A stretch of 64,000 nt of DNA from Pseudomonas sp. RIT409 (GTDB lineage Bacteria; Pseudomonadota; Gammaproteobacteria; Pseudomonadales; Pseudomonadaceae), in contig NZ_QARE02000007.1 of NCBI RefSeq assembly GCF_003052515.2, positions 186,001 through 250,000 on the forward strand, read 5' to 3'. A program made the position numbers and the translations under genes. Of this stretch, positions 39,023-48,250 are shown piece after piece; within the stretch, counting starts at the first letter, position 1; each line of letters opens with the position of its first letter. Below the pieces are notes generated by a model. That model made no database searches. It was not told where the DNA came from and saw only the letters and a program-made list of their open reading frames with translations.

Positions 39023-40321
39023 TTACTCGTGGTTAACCGCCACACCCTTCAAGTACGGCGCAGGCTCGGCTCCCATGTTCTCCAGCAGTTTGGCGCTGTA
39101 CCAGTCGATGAAATTGACCACGCCGAATTCATAGGTCTTCGAGTACGGGCCAGGCTGGTAGGCAATGGAGTTGATGCCCCGCTGGTTTTCTTCGGCCAGC
39201 AGACGGTCCTGGTCGTTGGTGGCGTCCCAGACTTCGCGCAAGCGCGCGATGTCGTAGTCCACGCCTTCGACGGCGTCCTTGTGCACCAGCCATTTGGTGG
39301 TGACCATGGTCTCTTGGGCGCTGATTGGCCAGACGGTGAACACGATGACGTGGTCGCCCATGCAGTGGTTCCAAGAGTGCGGCAGGTGCAGGATGCGCAT
39401 CGAGCCCAAGTCCGGGTTCTGGATGCGGCCCATGAGTTTCTTGCTGCCTTGCTTGCCGTCCATGGTCATGGAAACGGTGCCTTTGAGCAGTGGCATGCGC
39501 ACGATGCGGTTACGCAGGCCGAAACTCTTGTGCAGGTAAGGGATTTTCTCGGCTTCCCACGCGGCGGCGGATTCGGCCACATGGTCCTTGAATTTCTGGT
39601 CGGCGCGCGGATCGTTGGTGTCGTCCCACTCCAACAGCGTGTTCAGCAGTTCAGGGTGCGAGCCGCTGCAGTGGTAGCACTCGCGGTTGTTTTCGATCAC
39701 CAGCTTCCAGTTGGCTTTTTCCATCAAGGTGGTTTGCACCGCCACCTTGGTGTTTTCCATGTCGTACGGTTCCATGTAGTGATTGAGCGTCTGCAGGAAC
39801 TCGTCGATGGCTGGCGGGTTTTCCGCGAGGCTGATGAAGATGTAGCCGCCAGAAACCTTGCAGTGCACCGGCTTGAGGCTGAAGTCCTTCATGTCGAAGT
39901 CGGCGCCCATTTCGGTACCCGCGTACAGCAGACGACCGTCGAGCTCGTAGGTCCACTGGTGGTATGGGCACACCAGTTTGGCGACCTTGCCTTTTTCTTT
40001 GGTGCACAGGCGCGAGCCGCGGTGGCGGCACACGTTGTGGAACGCGTTGATCGAGCCGTCCGGCTTGCGAACGACGAGGATCGGGTTCTTGCCAACTTGC
40101 AGGGTCAGGAAGTTGCCCTTGGCCGGAATTTCGCTGGTCATGCCCGCGATGAGCCATTCCTTCTGGAAGATTTCCTGCATGTCGATTTCAAACAGGCGGT
40201 CATCGTTGTAGAAAGGCTGTGGCAGCGAGTAGGTGCGCTCGCGGGTCTGAAGCATCTCGGCGGTTGCCTTGCGTGCAGGTTCCAGCGGATCGCCCAGGCT
40301 CAGCGTTGCGGTGACGTCCAT
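39023..40321 (-). CDS. gbcA: Glycine betaine monooxygenase, Rieske oxygenase subunit
   Basis: A 432-residue Rieske-type oxygenase that demethylates glycine betaine to dimethylglycine and formaldehyde. The 2Fe-2S ligands are in NVCRHRGSRLC and CPYHQWTYELDG. The mononuclear iron site is in IENNRECYHCSGSHPELL. Length is normal. It is divergent from its reductase gene gbcB, as in P. aeruginosa PA5410/PA5411. In that species the pair is induced by GbdR; no GbdR gene is in the window. Confidence 0.96.
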   Translation of the reverse strand: MDVTATLSLGDPLEPARKATAEMLQTRERTYSLPQPFYNDDRLFEIDMQEIFQKEWLIAGMTSEIPAKGNFLTLQVGKNPILVVRKPDGSINAFHNVCRHRGSRLCTKEKGKVAKLVCPYHQWTYELDGRLLYAGTEMGADFDMKDFSLKPVHCKVSGGYIFISLAENPPAIDEFLQTLNHYMEPYDMENTKVAVQTTLMEKANWKLVIENNRECYHCSGSHPELLNTLLEWDDTNDPRADQKFKDHVAESAAAWEAEKIPYLHKSFGLRNRIVRMPLLKGTVSMTMDGKQGSKKLMGRIQNPDLGSMRILHLPHSWNHCMGDHVIVFTVWPISAQETMVTTKWLVHKDAVEGVDYDIARLREVWDATNDQDRLLAEENQRGINSIAYQPGPYSKTYEFGVVNFIDWYSAKLLENMGAEPAPYLKGVAVNHE

Positions 40322-40652
40322 CGTTCAAGTCCTCAGACCGCGCTTTCAGCGATCTAGAAATGTGGCTAATACGGTTGTGTTGTGTTGCTGGCACGCGAGG
40401 CGACCTTCACGCTGTCGCTCATGTTTATGGGTGTAAATAATGTGTCTCGATTTAGCCGCGAGTGTGGAGCCGGGCGCGACGTGAACCTTATCCATGGGCG
40501 ACATGGCCGAATCCGTTTCCGACTACGTAAGCCCTATAGATCGGGGCTGGTCGCCATAAGTATGTGAATGTCGCTGATAGGTAAATAGGCGTCCTGTGCG
40601 TTACGCAGAATCGCCACCATAAGAGGCCGACAGGCGGCCGTGGAGAGTAAGC
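40322..40652. promoter_or_regulatory. Divergent gbcA-gbcB control region
   Basis: A 331-base gene-free region that must hold both promoters. An imperfect inverted repeat, GGCGACATGGCC (40497-40508) and GGCTGGTCGCC (40545-40555), lies near the middle and is a candidate activator site; the family precedent is GbdR, an AraC-type protein. No sure -10/-35 pair could be picked. Confidence 0.45.
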
Positions 40653-41753
40653 ATGTCCCAGAGTTTCCTAAATCCGGTCAACACGCAGACCTGGGCCAAT
40701 GGCCGTCACGTGGTGAGGGTCGTCAAAGTGATCCAGGAAACCTGGGACGTTCGCACCTTCTGCTTCATGGCTGACCAGCCGATCCTGTTTTTCTTCAAGC
40801 CGGGCCAATTCGTCACCCTGGAGCTGGAAATCGAAGGCGTGCCGGTCATGCGCTCCTACACCATTTCCAGCTCGCCATCGGTGCCGTACAGCTTTTCGGT
40901 CACCATCAAGCGTGTACCAGGCGGCAAGGTCTCCAACTGGCTGCACGACAACCTGCACGAAGGCCAAGAGCTGGCGGTGCATGGGCCGGTCGGGCTGTTC
41001 AATGCCATCGACTTCCCGAATCCGAAAATTCTTTACCTGAGCGGCGGCGTTGGGATCACGCCCGTCATGTCGATGGCCCGCTGGTATTACGACACCAACG
41101 CAAACGTCGACATGGTTTTCGTGCACAGCTCCCGCTCGCCCAAGGACATCATCTATCATCGCGAGCTCGAGCAGATGGCGTCGCGGATCAACAACTTCTC
41201 ACTGCACATCGTCTGTGAGAAACACGGGCTGGGTGAGCCGTGGGCCGGCTACCGCGGCTACCTCAATCAGAAAATGCTGGAATTGATGGCGCCCGACTTC
41301 ATGGACCGTGAAGTCTTCTGCTGCGGCCCGACACCCTATATGAACGCCGTGAAGCGCCTGCTTGAGGCCAACGGCTTCAACATGGCCCAGTATCACGAGG
41401 AGTCTTTTGGGGCGACCCCGCCAGAGGCCCGTGCCGACGCCGTCGAACAGGCCGAGCAGGCCGCCGAAGCGCCGGAAGTCGATGTGGCGGAATTGCATCA
41501 GGTGGAGTTCACCGACACCGGCAAGAGTATCCGCGTCGCACCGGGCGAAACCGTGCACGCTGCTGCGGCCAAGTTGGGCCTGATGATCCCGAAAGCCTGT
41601 GGCATGGGCATTTGCGGGACGTGCAAAGTCATGAAACTGAGCGGCGAAGTGGAGATGGAGCACAACGGCGGCATCACCGATGACGATGTGGAAGAGGGTT
41701 ACATCCTGTCGTGCTGCAGTGTGCCGAAAGGGGATGTTCGGATCGAGTATTGA
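40653..41753 (+). CDS. gbcB: Glycine betaine monooxygenase reductase subunit
   Basis: A 366-residue ferredoxin-NAD(P)H reductase. The flavin domain has MRSYTISSSPS and the NAD(P) domain has LYLSGGVGITPVMSMARWY. A linker follows that is rich in Ala and Glu. The C-terminal plant-type 2Fe-2S domain has KACGMGICGTCKVMKLSG and a late cysteine in LSCCSVPKGD. It supplies electrons to GbcA. GTGGAGAG lies before ATG 40653. Confidence 0.95.
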   Translation: MSQSFLNPVNTQTWANGRHVVRVVKVIQETWDVRTFCFMADQPILFFFKPGQFVTLELEIEGVPVMRSYTISSSPSVPYSFSVTIKRVPGGKVSNWLHDNLHEGQELAVHGPVGLFNAIDFPNPKILYLSGGVGITPVMSMARWYYDTNANVDMVFVHSSRSPKDIIYHRELEQMASRINNFSLHIVCEKHGLGEPWAGYRGYLNQKMLELMAPDFMDREVFCCGPTPYMNAVKRLLEANGFNMAQYHEESFGATPPEARADAVEQAEQAAEAPEVDVAELHQVEFTDTGKSIRVAPGETVHAAAAKLGLMIPKACGMGICGTCKVMKLSGEVEMEHNGGITDDDVEEGYILSCCSVPKGDVRIEY

Positions 41754-41770
41754 GATTGAACGCATGACCT

Positions 41771-41890
41771 TGTAGGTGCGCTTACCCGCGATGGCGGTGT
41801 GTCTGTGGCAAATCTGTTGCCTGACACTCCGCCATCGCGGGCAAGCGCGCTCCTACGGGTTGATATTCGCGGGCAAGCGCGGTCTTACAG
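41771..41890. repeat. REP cluster, three units
   Basis: A doublet (TGTAGGTGCGCTTACCCGCG and its inverted partner ending CGCTCCTAC) is followed by a third half-unit, TTCGCGGGCAAGCGCGGTCT. It separates gbcB from the convergent chemoreceptor gene. Confidence 0.82.
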
Positions 41891-41905
41891 GGCGATGTCC
41901 GCGGC

Positions 41906-43531
41906 TTACAACCTGAACCGCGCGACCATCCCGTTCAAATCCACCGCCAGGCGAGACAACTCGTTGCTGGCCGCGCTGGTCTGGTTGGCGCCGGTCGCCG
42001 ACTGAGTGGACAGGTCGCGGATGTTGACCAGGTTGCGGTCCACCTCACGCGCTACTTGTGCCTGTTCCTCGGCTGCGCTGGCGATGACCAGGTTGCGTTC
42101 GTTGATTTCCACCACCGCGCTGTTGATGGTGTCCAGCGCAACCCCTGCGCCTTTGGCGATATTCAGCGTCGACTCCGCGCGCTCTGTGCTGTTGCGCATG
42201 GAGTTCACGGCTTGCTCCGTGCCGCCTTGAATGCTGCCAATCATGCGCTCGATTTCGCTCGTCGACTGCTGGGTGCGATGAGCCAAGGCACGCACTTCGT
42301 CTGCTACGACGGCAAACCCGCGTCCGGCTTCACCTGCCCGGGCCGCTTCGATGGCGGCGTTGAGGGCCAGCAGGTTGGTTTGGTCGGCCAGGCCGCGGAT
42401 CACGTCCAGCACCTTGCCGATATCACGGGACTCGTCGGCCAGGTTACCGATCAGCGTCGCGGTGCCCTGAACGTCACTGCTCATTCGCACGATGGCACTG
42501 ACAGTCTCCTGAACCAGATCACGCCCGTCGCTGGCGGAAGCGGTAGCGTTTTTCGAGGCTTCAGACGTGCTTACGGCGTTGCGGGCGACTTCCTCCACAG
42601 CGCTGGTCATCTGATTGACTGCGGTCGCGGCCTGCTCAATTTCATTGTTCTGCTGCGACAGGCCACGCGCGCTTTCGTCGGTGACAGCGTTCAACTCTTC
42701 GGCGGCTGAGGCCAGTTGCGAAGCGGAGCCCGAGATTCTTTGCAGGGTGTCGCGCAATCTGGATTGCATCTTCAACATGGCTGCCAGCAGTCGGCCCGCT
42801 TCGTCCGTGCCGTCGGCATGGATGGTTCGGCTGAGGTCGCCCTCGGCAATCTCTTCAGCGGCGTGCAGCGCCGAAGCGATAGGGCGGGTAATGCTCTGGG
42901 TGAGCAGCCAGGCGAACAGCAAGGTCAGCAGCGTGGCGACGATCAGCAGAGTGACGACCATGGTGATTGCGGTGGAATACTGATCGGAAGCCGTCCGTTT
43001 GGCATCATTGAGTTGCTGGGTATTGATGTCCACCAGTTTCGCCAGGACGGTGTTCATCTGGTCGGAGTTGGTCTGCAAGTCGTTGTTGAGCAGTTTGGCC
43101 AACTCATCCAGCTTGCTGGCGCCACTGAGCGATTTCATGCGCTCTTCAAGCTGGCGGTAGTCATTCAGCAATTTTATGTATTGATCATAAGTCGCTTGTT
43201 CTTCTGGCGAGGCAATCAATTTGACGTAGATAGACCGTGCCTCCTCGATCTGGCGATTGCGCATGGCCAGCAATTCGAGGGTTTTCTGCTGCGTATCCGC
43301 TTCGCGATTGAGCATGAGGCGGTATGACAGTACTCGCAGGCGAATGCTGGCTTCGGTCAGCTTATCCAGTGCCTTGATGCTCGGCATGCTGTTGGAGGTT
43401 ATGGTTTCGGTGGCATCGTTGATTTTGCTCATTTGCGACAGCGCAAAGATGCCGAGCGCCAGCATCAACAGGCCAATGATGGAGAAGCCCAGAAAAGCGC
43501 GGGGCGCGATATTCATATTGCGAAGGGACAT
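41906..43531 (-). CDS. Methyl-accepting chemotaxis protein
   Basis: A 541-residue chemoreceptor. Helix 1 (AFLGFSIIGLLMLALGIFAL) is followed by a four-helix-bundle periplasmic sensor of about 150 residues and by helix 2 (ITMVVTLLIVATLLTLLFAW). Then come a HAMP domain (ITRPIASALHAAEEIAEGDL) and the signalling tip with GLADQTNLLALNAAIEAARAGEAGRGFAVVADEVR. No CheR pentapeptide tether is seen. ATG 43531 has AGGAA upstream; the 29 in-frame upstream codons lack family sequence. The ligand is unknown; placement in the betaine cluster hints at a related nutrient but does not prove it. Confidence 0.9.
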   Translation of the reverse strand: MSLRNMNIAPRAFLGFSIIGLLMLALGIFALSQMSKINDATETITSNSMPSIKALDKLTEASIRLRVLSYRLMLNREADTQQKTLELLAMRNRQIEEARSIYVKLIASPEEQATYDQYIKLLNDYRQLEERMKSLSGASKLDELAKLLNNDLQTNSDQMNTVLAKLVDINTQQLNDAKRTASDQYSTAITMVVTLLIVATLLTLLFAWLLTQSITRPIASALHAAEEIAEGDLSRTIHADGTDEAGRLLAAMLKMQSRLRDTLQRISGSASQLASAAEELNAVTDESARGLSQQNNEIEQAATAVNQMTSAVEEVARNAVSTSEASKNATASASDGRDLVQETVSAIVRMSSDVQGTATLIGNLADESRDIGKVLDVIRGLADQTNLLALNAAIEAARAGEAGRGFAVVADEVRALAHRTQQSTSEIERMIGSIQGGTEQAVNSMRNSTERAESTLNIAKGAGVALDTINSAVVEINERNLVIASAAEEQAQVAREVDRNLVNIRDLSTQSATGANQTSAASNELSRLAVDLNGMVARFRL

Positions 43532-43852
43532 GACGGTTCCTGAGAAAGCCGCGATCCGTGCGTGCAGAGAGGGAAGTGAATAAGGAATGCCTGCCTTATC
43601 GGTCAGGCCGCGCAACACTTGAACTCTTTGGTGAGGCCTGCGCGCTTATGCCGCAGTCGGTCCGACCTGACGAACAGCAGGAACAACAGGGGCAAATCGT
43701 AGTCAATCGGGTCCGTTATGCGTTTGCGCAATTGAAGTGAAAGATGTGCTTTTTCTGGTCGGTGTTGTGGCGTGAGTGCCCTGATTTCACTGGTAGCTGG
43801 AGTGACTTTTCTTTATCGTACGCGCCCTTTGAAATTTGCCTGGAAAATCAAA

Positions 43853-44086
43853 ATGTTGGAAGCATCCCTCAGCCAATTGGAAAAGCTTGTCAGTGACCTG
43901 GTACAGCAAAATCAGGAGCTGCAGAACACGAACGCTCAACTGGCCCAAGAGTTGAAACACGCCAGGGATGAAAACGACAGCCTGCAGTTGAGCTTGCTGG
44001 AGCAGGAAGAAAAGCAGGGCGCTACGGCCGCCCGCATCCAGGCGTTGGTTGACCGGGCCACCAGCGCCAGCGCGGTCAATGCATGA
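43853..44086 (+). CDS. TIGR02449-type small coiled-coil protein
   Basis: A 77-residue protein that is almost entirely coiled coil (LEKLVSDLVQQNQELQNTNA with regular heptads), resembling the TIGR02449 family usually encoded next to zapA. The stop overlaps the start of the next gene by four bases (ATGA), so the two are coupled. The ribosome site is weak (GGAAAA). An in-frame upstream start at 43772 adds a 27-residue hydrophobic extension with no family match and is less likely. Confidence 0.75.
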   Translation: MLEASLSQLEKLVSDLVQQNQELQNTNAQLAQELKHARDENDSLQLSLLEQEEKQGATAARIQALVDRATSASAVNA

Positions 44087-44385
44087 TCAACGACCGCGAC
44101 ACCACCAAGGTCATATCCATTCTTGGCAACGATTACACGATCAAGGCGCCGACAGGTCAGGAGCAGACGCTGATGGACGCCGTGGTGTTGCTCAAATCCG
44201 CATTGTCGGAAACCAAGCGCAACTACCCGACCCTGATCGGTGACCGTCTGCTGGTACTGGCCGCGTTGAACCTGTGCTCGAAACAGATCGAACTCAACCA
44301 GCAGCATGCGGCTGAGTTGAGCCGGTATGAGCAGCAGGTCAGTGCAACGGTCGAGGTGATCGAGAAGACCATCGCCCAAGGGTGA
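44083..44385 (+). CDS. zapA: ZapA-like cell division protein
   Basis: A 100-residue protein of the ZapA family, which crosslinks FtsZ filaments. Seen are the N-terminal KVISILGNDYTIKAPTGQEQ segment, the LLKSALSETKR helix, the conserved GDRLLVLAALNL turn and a long C-terminal coiled coil. The copy in most pseudomonads sits beside the 6S RNA gene and a 5-formyl-THF cyclo-ligase gene. Neither is visible here, so this may be a second, divergent paralogue. It is coupled to the preceding gene by overlap. Confidence 0.78.
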   Translation: MINDRDTTKVISILGNDYTIKAPTGQEQTLMDAVVLLKSALSETKRNYPTLIGDRLLVLAALNLCSKQIELNQQHAAELSRYEQQVSATVEVIEKTIAQG

Positions 44386-44396
44386 ATGCGTTGCTC

Positions 44397-44515
44397 ACCT
44401 ACAGGCGCGCTCACCTGCGGCGGCCGTGTTTCAGGCGATGAATGGGGTGGATTCACCACCGCCGTCGCAGGCAAGCGCGCTCCTACAGGTCGCGGGCAAG
44501 CGCGTTCCTGCAAGG
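44397..44515. repeat. REP cluster
   Basis: A diverged REP half (CTACAGGCGCGCTCACCTGC), then GTCGCAGGCAAGCGCGCTCC and a third half-unit GCGGGCAAGCGCGTTCCTGC, between zapA and the convergent ltaE. Confidence 0.75.
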
Positions 44516-44537
44516 GGGGGAGGGGGCACTTCTGTTC

Positions 44538-45578
44538 TCAGGCGCCCATCACCAAGCGGATATCCGCAGCCAATTCTCGTACGCGAGCCACTTCGGTGTC
44601 CCACGAGCACATGAACCGCGCGCCGCCGCGGCCGATGAAGGTGTAGAAGCGCCAGCCCCGGGTAGTCAGCGCGGCGATGGCTGCTTCCGACAATTGCAGG
44701 AACACGCCGTTGGCCTGCACCGGGAACATCAGTTCCACACCCGGGATGTCCTTGACCAACTCTGCCAGCAGTTGCGCGCACCCATTAGCGTGACTGGCGT
44801 GTTTGAGCCAAGCGTCGTTTTCCAGCAGTCCGACCCACGGTGCTGACAGAAAGCGCATCTTCGACGCCAACTGGCCGGCCTGCTTGCAGCGGTAATCGAA
44901 GTCTTCCGCCAGGTTTCGATTGAAAAACAGAATCGCCTCGCCCACCGCCATCCCGTTCTTCGTGCCACCGAAGCACAGCACGTCGACGCCTGATTTCCAG
45001 GTCAATTCAGCAGGCGTGCAGCCCAGGTAGGCACAGGCGTTGGCGAAACGCGCGCCGTCCATGTGCAGGTTCAGGCCTAGCTCCTTGCAGGTGTCGCTGA
45101 TGGCTTTGAGCTCTTGCGGCACATAGACGCTGCCGACTTCCGTGGCTTGAGTCAGGGTCACGACCCGAGGTTTGGGGTAGTGGATGTCCGCGCGCTTGAG
45201 CGCAACTTCGCGAATCGAAGCGGGTGTCAGCTTGCCATTCTCACTGCGGGCGGTCAGCAGCTTCGACCCGTTGGAGAAGAACTCCGGCGCGCCGCATTCA
45301 TCGGTTTCGACGTGGGCCGTTTCGGAGCAGATGACACTGTGGTAACTCTGGCACAAGGACGACAGGGCCAGCGAGTTGGCCGCCGTGCCGTTGAAGGCGA
45401 AGAACACTTCGCAGTCGGTCTCGAATAGCTGCCGGAATTGATCGGCGGCGCGTGCTGTCCATTGGTCGTCGCCATAGGCGCGTTGGTGTCCATGGTTGGC
45501 TTGTTCCATCGCCGTCCAGGCTTCCGGGCAGATGCCCGAGTAGTTGTCACTGGCAAACTGCTGGCTTTGGTCTGACAT
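44538..45578 (-). CDS. ltaE: Low-specificity L-threonine aldolase
   Basis: A 346-residue PLP enzyme of the beta-eliminating-lyase family that cleaves threonine and related beta-hydroxy amino acids to glycine and an aldehyde. The PLP lysine is in LCFGGTKNGMAVGEA. LHMDGARFANA and FASDNYSGICPEAW are also typical. AAGGAAC lies upstream of ATG 45578. An equivalent gene (PA5413) is in the P. aeruginosa betaine cluster, where glycine is the shared metabolite. Confidence 0.92.
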   Translation of the reverse strand: MSDQSQQFASDNYSGICPEAWTAMEQANHGHQRAYGDDQWTARAADQFRQLFETDCEVFFAFNGTAANSLALSSLCQSYHSVICSETAHVETDECGAPEFFSNGSKLLTARSENGKLTPASIREVALKRADIHYPKPRVVTLTQATEVGSVYVPQELKAISDTCKELGLNLHMDGARFANACAYLGCTPAELTWKSGVDVLCFGGTKNGMAVGEAILFFNRNLAEDFDYRCKQAGQLASKMRFLSAPWVGLLENDAWLKHASHANGCAQLLAELVKDIPGVELMFPVQANGVFLQLSEAAIAALTTRGWRFYTFIGRGGARFMCSWDTEVARVRELAADIRLVMGA

Positions 45579-45658
45579 GGCCGGTTCCTTGTAATCGAAG
45601 GCTGGGACTGTAACCAAGAACGAACGGTTTGGTCATGCATTCTTGCGTCAGAACATTT

Positions 45659-46423
45659 ATGAAAACAGTCGAGGAGCAAAACAGTGTGGTAAGCGAGGCA
45701 TCGTCCGCGATTGGCCCGGTACGCGACAGGGCACTGGATCTGCTCAAGTGGCTGGCGGTGCTGACCATGGTCATGGACCATTTGCGGTATGTCGGTTGGC
45801 AGGCGAACTGGCTCTACGTACCGGGACGTCTGGCGTTTGCTTGGTTTTGCCTGGCAATTGCGATGAACGTCGGACGAGGTTCGACAGGTGCCCGCGTGAG
45901 TTGGAAATACCTGACATGGCTCGCAGTTTTTTCCGTGCTTGCAGAGTTTCCATATCGGCTGTTCATGGCGGACGAGGTGACCACATTCAATGTTCTGCCC
46001 ACCTTGGCGTTGGGTTTGCTGGTCGCACAGGGCGCCATTGCCCGTTCGTGGCAGGCGCGGTTGTTGGGGCTTCTGGCGTTGGTCACGGGCGTGGTGTTTG
46101 CGCCGCAACTGATGTTCGGTGCGTTCGGCGTGTTGCTGCCCACTGCTTTTCTGCTGGTGTTGCGTGGCTCGTTGTGGCTGGCGGTGGTCCCTGGGGTGGT
46201 GTGCCTGTTGAGCAACGAGTGGCCGAAGATCATCGACGGCATGCTCTGGGGCGACCCGATAGCCATCGGTGCGTTGGTCAGCTGTTTACTCGGACCGGCG
46301 TTGGGGCTGGCTTTGTTGCGATGGCGACCTGCATTCGGGGTCTGGCCAATGCGCAGGTGGGCCTACCTGATTTATCCGCTGCATTTCCTGATGTTGTACG
46401 CCCTGCGAGCGCTGATCCTGTAG
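45659..46423 (+). CDS. TraX-family integral membrane protein
   Basis: A 254-residue protein with about eight membrane helices and the TraX-family pattern: [22 protein letters not shown] near the N-terminus, [16 protein letters not shown], and [20 protein letters not shown] at the C-terminus. TraX acetylates F-pilin in conjugation, but chromosomal homologues in pseudomonads have no known substrate. It is divergent from ltaE. No strong ribosome site is seen for ATG 45659; 45635 is an alternative. Confidence 0.8.
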   Translation: MKTVEEQNSVVSEASSAIGPVRDRALDLLKWLAVLTMVMDHLRYVGWQANWLYVPGRLAFAWFCLAIAMNVGRGSTGARVSWKYLTWLAVFSVLAEFPYRLFMADEVTTFNVLPTLALGLLVAQGAIARSWQARLLGLLALVTGVVFAPQLMFGAFGVLLPTAFLLVLRGSLWLAVVPGVVCLLSNEWPKIIDGMLWGDPIAIGALVSCLLGPALGLALLRWRPAFGVWPMRRWAYLIYPLHFLMLYALRALIL

Positions 46424-46508
46424 GAGCGCGCTTGCCCGCGATGACAATGTGTCAGGCGACAAATTCGTCACGGGCACTCCGCGATTCGCGGGCAAGCGCG
46501 CTCCTACA
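46419..46508. repeat. REP doublet
   Basis: TGTAGGAGCGCGCTTGCCCG and its inverted partner GCGGGCAAGCGCGCTCCTAC. The left arm overlaps the last codon and stop of the TraX-like gene. Confidence 0.88.
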
Positions 46509-46682
46509 AGACTGAAGAAAGCTGGACTGCTCCAAGGGATGTGTGATGTCGGATTCGTGCGACGACAGCGGATAAATCGCTGTAGACAAACCGCCATCAC
46601 GGCCCTTATCTTCCGCACAGGCCACCGCAGTGGCCAGCGTCGCTCGGACGGTTCCGGGCGCTTACGTCTTCTAGAGGCTCTC

Positions 46683-47900
46683 ATGGCTGACCAAGGTTCG
46701 CCGCGCCGCTTTGCGCGCATCGATCGACTCCCCCCTTACGTGTTCAACATCACCGCCGAGCTGAAAATGGCCGCTCGCCGTCGTGGTGAAGACATCATCG
46801 ACCTGAGCATGGGCAACCCCGATGGGGCAACGCCGCCGCACATCGTCGAGAAGCTGGTCACTGTCGCCCAACGTGAAGACACTCACGGCTACTCGACTTC
46901 GCGTGGCATTCCACGTCTGCGTCGGGCGATTTCCAGTTGGTACAAAACCCGCTACGAGGTCGACATCGATCCCGAAAGCGAAGCCATCGTCACCATCGGC
47001 TCGAAAGAGGGCCTGGCGCACCTGATGCTCGCCACCCTCGATCAAGGCGACACGGTGTTGGTGCCGAACCCCAGCTACCCCATTCACATCTATGGCGCCG
47101 TGATCGCCGGGGCGCAGGTGCGTTCTGTACCACTGATTCCGGGCGTGGACTTCTTCGCCGAACTGGAAAAGGCCATTCGCGGCTCGATTCCCAAGCCGAA
47201 GATGATGATTCTGGGCTTCCCGTCCAACCCGACCGCGCAGTGCGTGGAGCTGGACTTCTTCGAGCGCGTGGTTGCGCTGGCCAAACAGTACGACGTGTTG
47301 GTGGTTCACGACTTGGCCTACGCCGACATCGTCTACGACGGCTGGAAAGCCCCGTCGATCATGCAAGTGCCGGGCGCCAAGGACATTGCGGTCGAGTTCT
47401 TCACCCTGTCCAAGAGCTACAACATGGCCGGCTGGCGGATCGGCTTCATGGTCGGCAATCCGGAACTGGTCAACGCATTGGCACGGATCAAGAGCTATCA
47501 CGACTACGGCACCTTCACCCCGCTGCAAGTGGCGGCCATCGCGGCGCTGGAAGGCGATCAACAATGCGTGCTCGACATCGCCGAGCAATACCGCCAGCGC
47601 CGCAATGTGCTGGTCAAGGGCCTGCACGAACTGGGCTGGATGGTGGAAAACCCGAAAGCGTCGATGTACGTATGGGCCAAGATTCCAGAGGCCTATGCGC
47701 ACTTAGGGTCGCTGGAATTCGCCAAGAAGTTGCTCGCCGAAGCCAAAGTGTGTGTCTCGCCGGGTGTCGGTTTCGGCGAATACGGCGACGACCACGTGCG
47801 CTTTGCGCTGATCGAGAACCAGGACCGGATTCGTCAGGCAGTGCGCGGTATTCGCGGAATGTTCAGGGCCGACGGATTGCTGCCAGGCAAACCGGTCTGA
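46683..47900 (+). CDS. alaC: Alanine-forming aminotransferase
   Basis: A 405-residue class I/II aminotransferase closest in pattern to AlaC (YfdZ), which makes alanine from pyruvate and glutamate. Motifs: [64 protein letters not shown], and the PLP lysine in [19 protein letters not shown]. The start at 46683 follows TAGAGGCTCTC. It lies between the TraX-like gene and glyA and has its own terminator, so it is a separate unit within the betaine cluster. Confidence 0.9.
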   Translation: MADQGSPRRFARIDRLPPYVFNITAELKMAARRRGEDIIDLSMGNPDGATPPHIVEKLVTVAQREDTHGYSTSRGIPRLRRAISSWYKTRYEVDIDPESEAIVTIGSKEGLAHLMLATLDQGDTVLVPNPSYPIHIYGAVIAGAQVRSVPLIPGVDFFAELEKAIRGSIPKPKMMILGFPSNPTAQCVELDFFERVVALAKQYDVLVVHDLAYADIVYDGWKAPSIMQVPGAKDIAVEFFTLSKSYNMAGWRIGFMVGNPELVNALARIKSYHDYGTFTPLQVAAIAALEGDQQCVLDIAEQYRQRRNVLVKGLHELGWMVENPKASMYVWAKIPEAYAHLGSLEFAKKLLAEAKVCVSPGVGFGEYGDDHVRFALIENQDRIRQAVRGIRGMFRADGLLPGKPV

Positions 47901-47918
47901 TTGCGACATCGCCTCCTC

Positions 47919-47951
47919 TAAAAATCCCCGGCCCAGCCCGGGGATTTTTTG
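47919..47951 (+). terminator. Rho-independent terminator of alaC
   Basis: AAAATCCCCGG pairs with CCGGGGATTTT around a six-base loop and ends in a T run. It lies 20 bases past the alaC stop. Confidence 0.9.
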
Positions 47952-47960
47952 TTTGAAACT

Positions 47961-48070
47961 GATCGTTCCCACGCTCCGCGTGGTAACGCCGTCTCGGGCG
48001 CTCTGCGCCCTCTACCGCAGTGACGCAGAGCGTCACGAGATGCATTCCCACGCGGAGCGTGGGAACGATC
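47961..48070. repeat. 110-base palindromic repeat, copy 2
   Basis: The same outer arms (GATCGTTCCCACGCTCCGCG, CGCGGAGCGTGGGAACGATC) as copy 1. The inner arms differ slightly (GGCGCTCTGCGCC, GACGCAGAGCGTC). It sits upstream of glyA. Confidence 0.9.
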
Positions 48071-48250
48071 AAAAAGGGTGTCGTAATCGCGCATCTGCCG
48101 GTCTCTCCAAACCCATGTCGTAAACGCGCCTTTGCGTGGCGTGCGTAGGCATCTGGTCTGTTTGCGTCAGCCCTAGTATCGCCATCAAAGAGCGATTCAA
48201 ACGCTCTGACTCGACAACTCAGGCGCCGCGCCGCCGCTGGGAGAACCGCG

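Noticed and set aside
44386..44537. Expected 6S RNA position downstream of zapA
   Set aside because: The DNA there is REP sequence with no 6S-like long hairpin, so no RNA gene is called.
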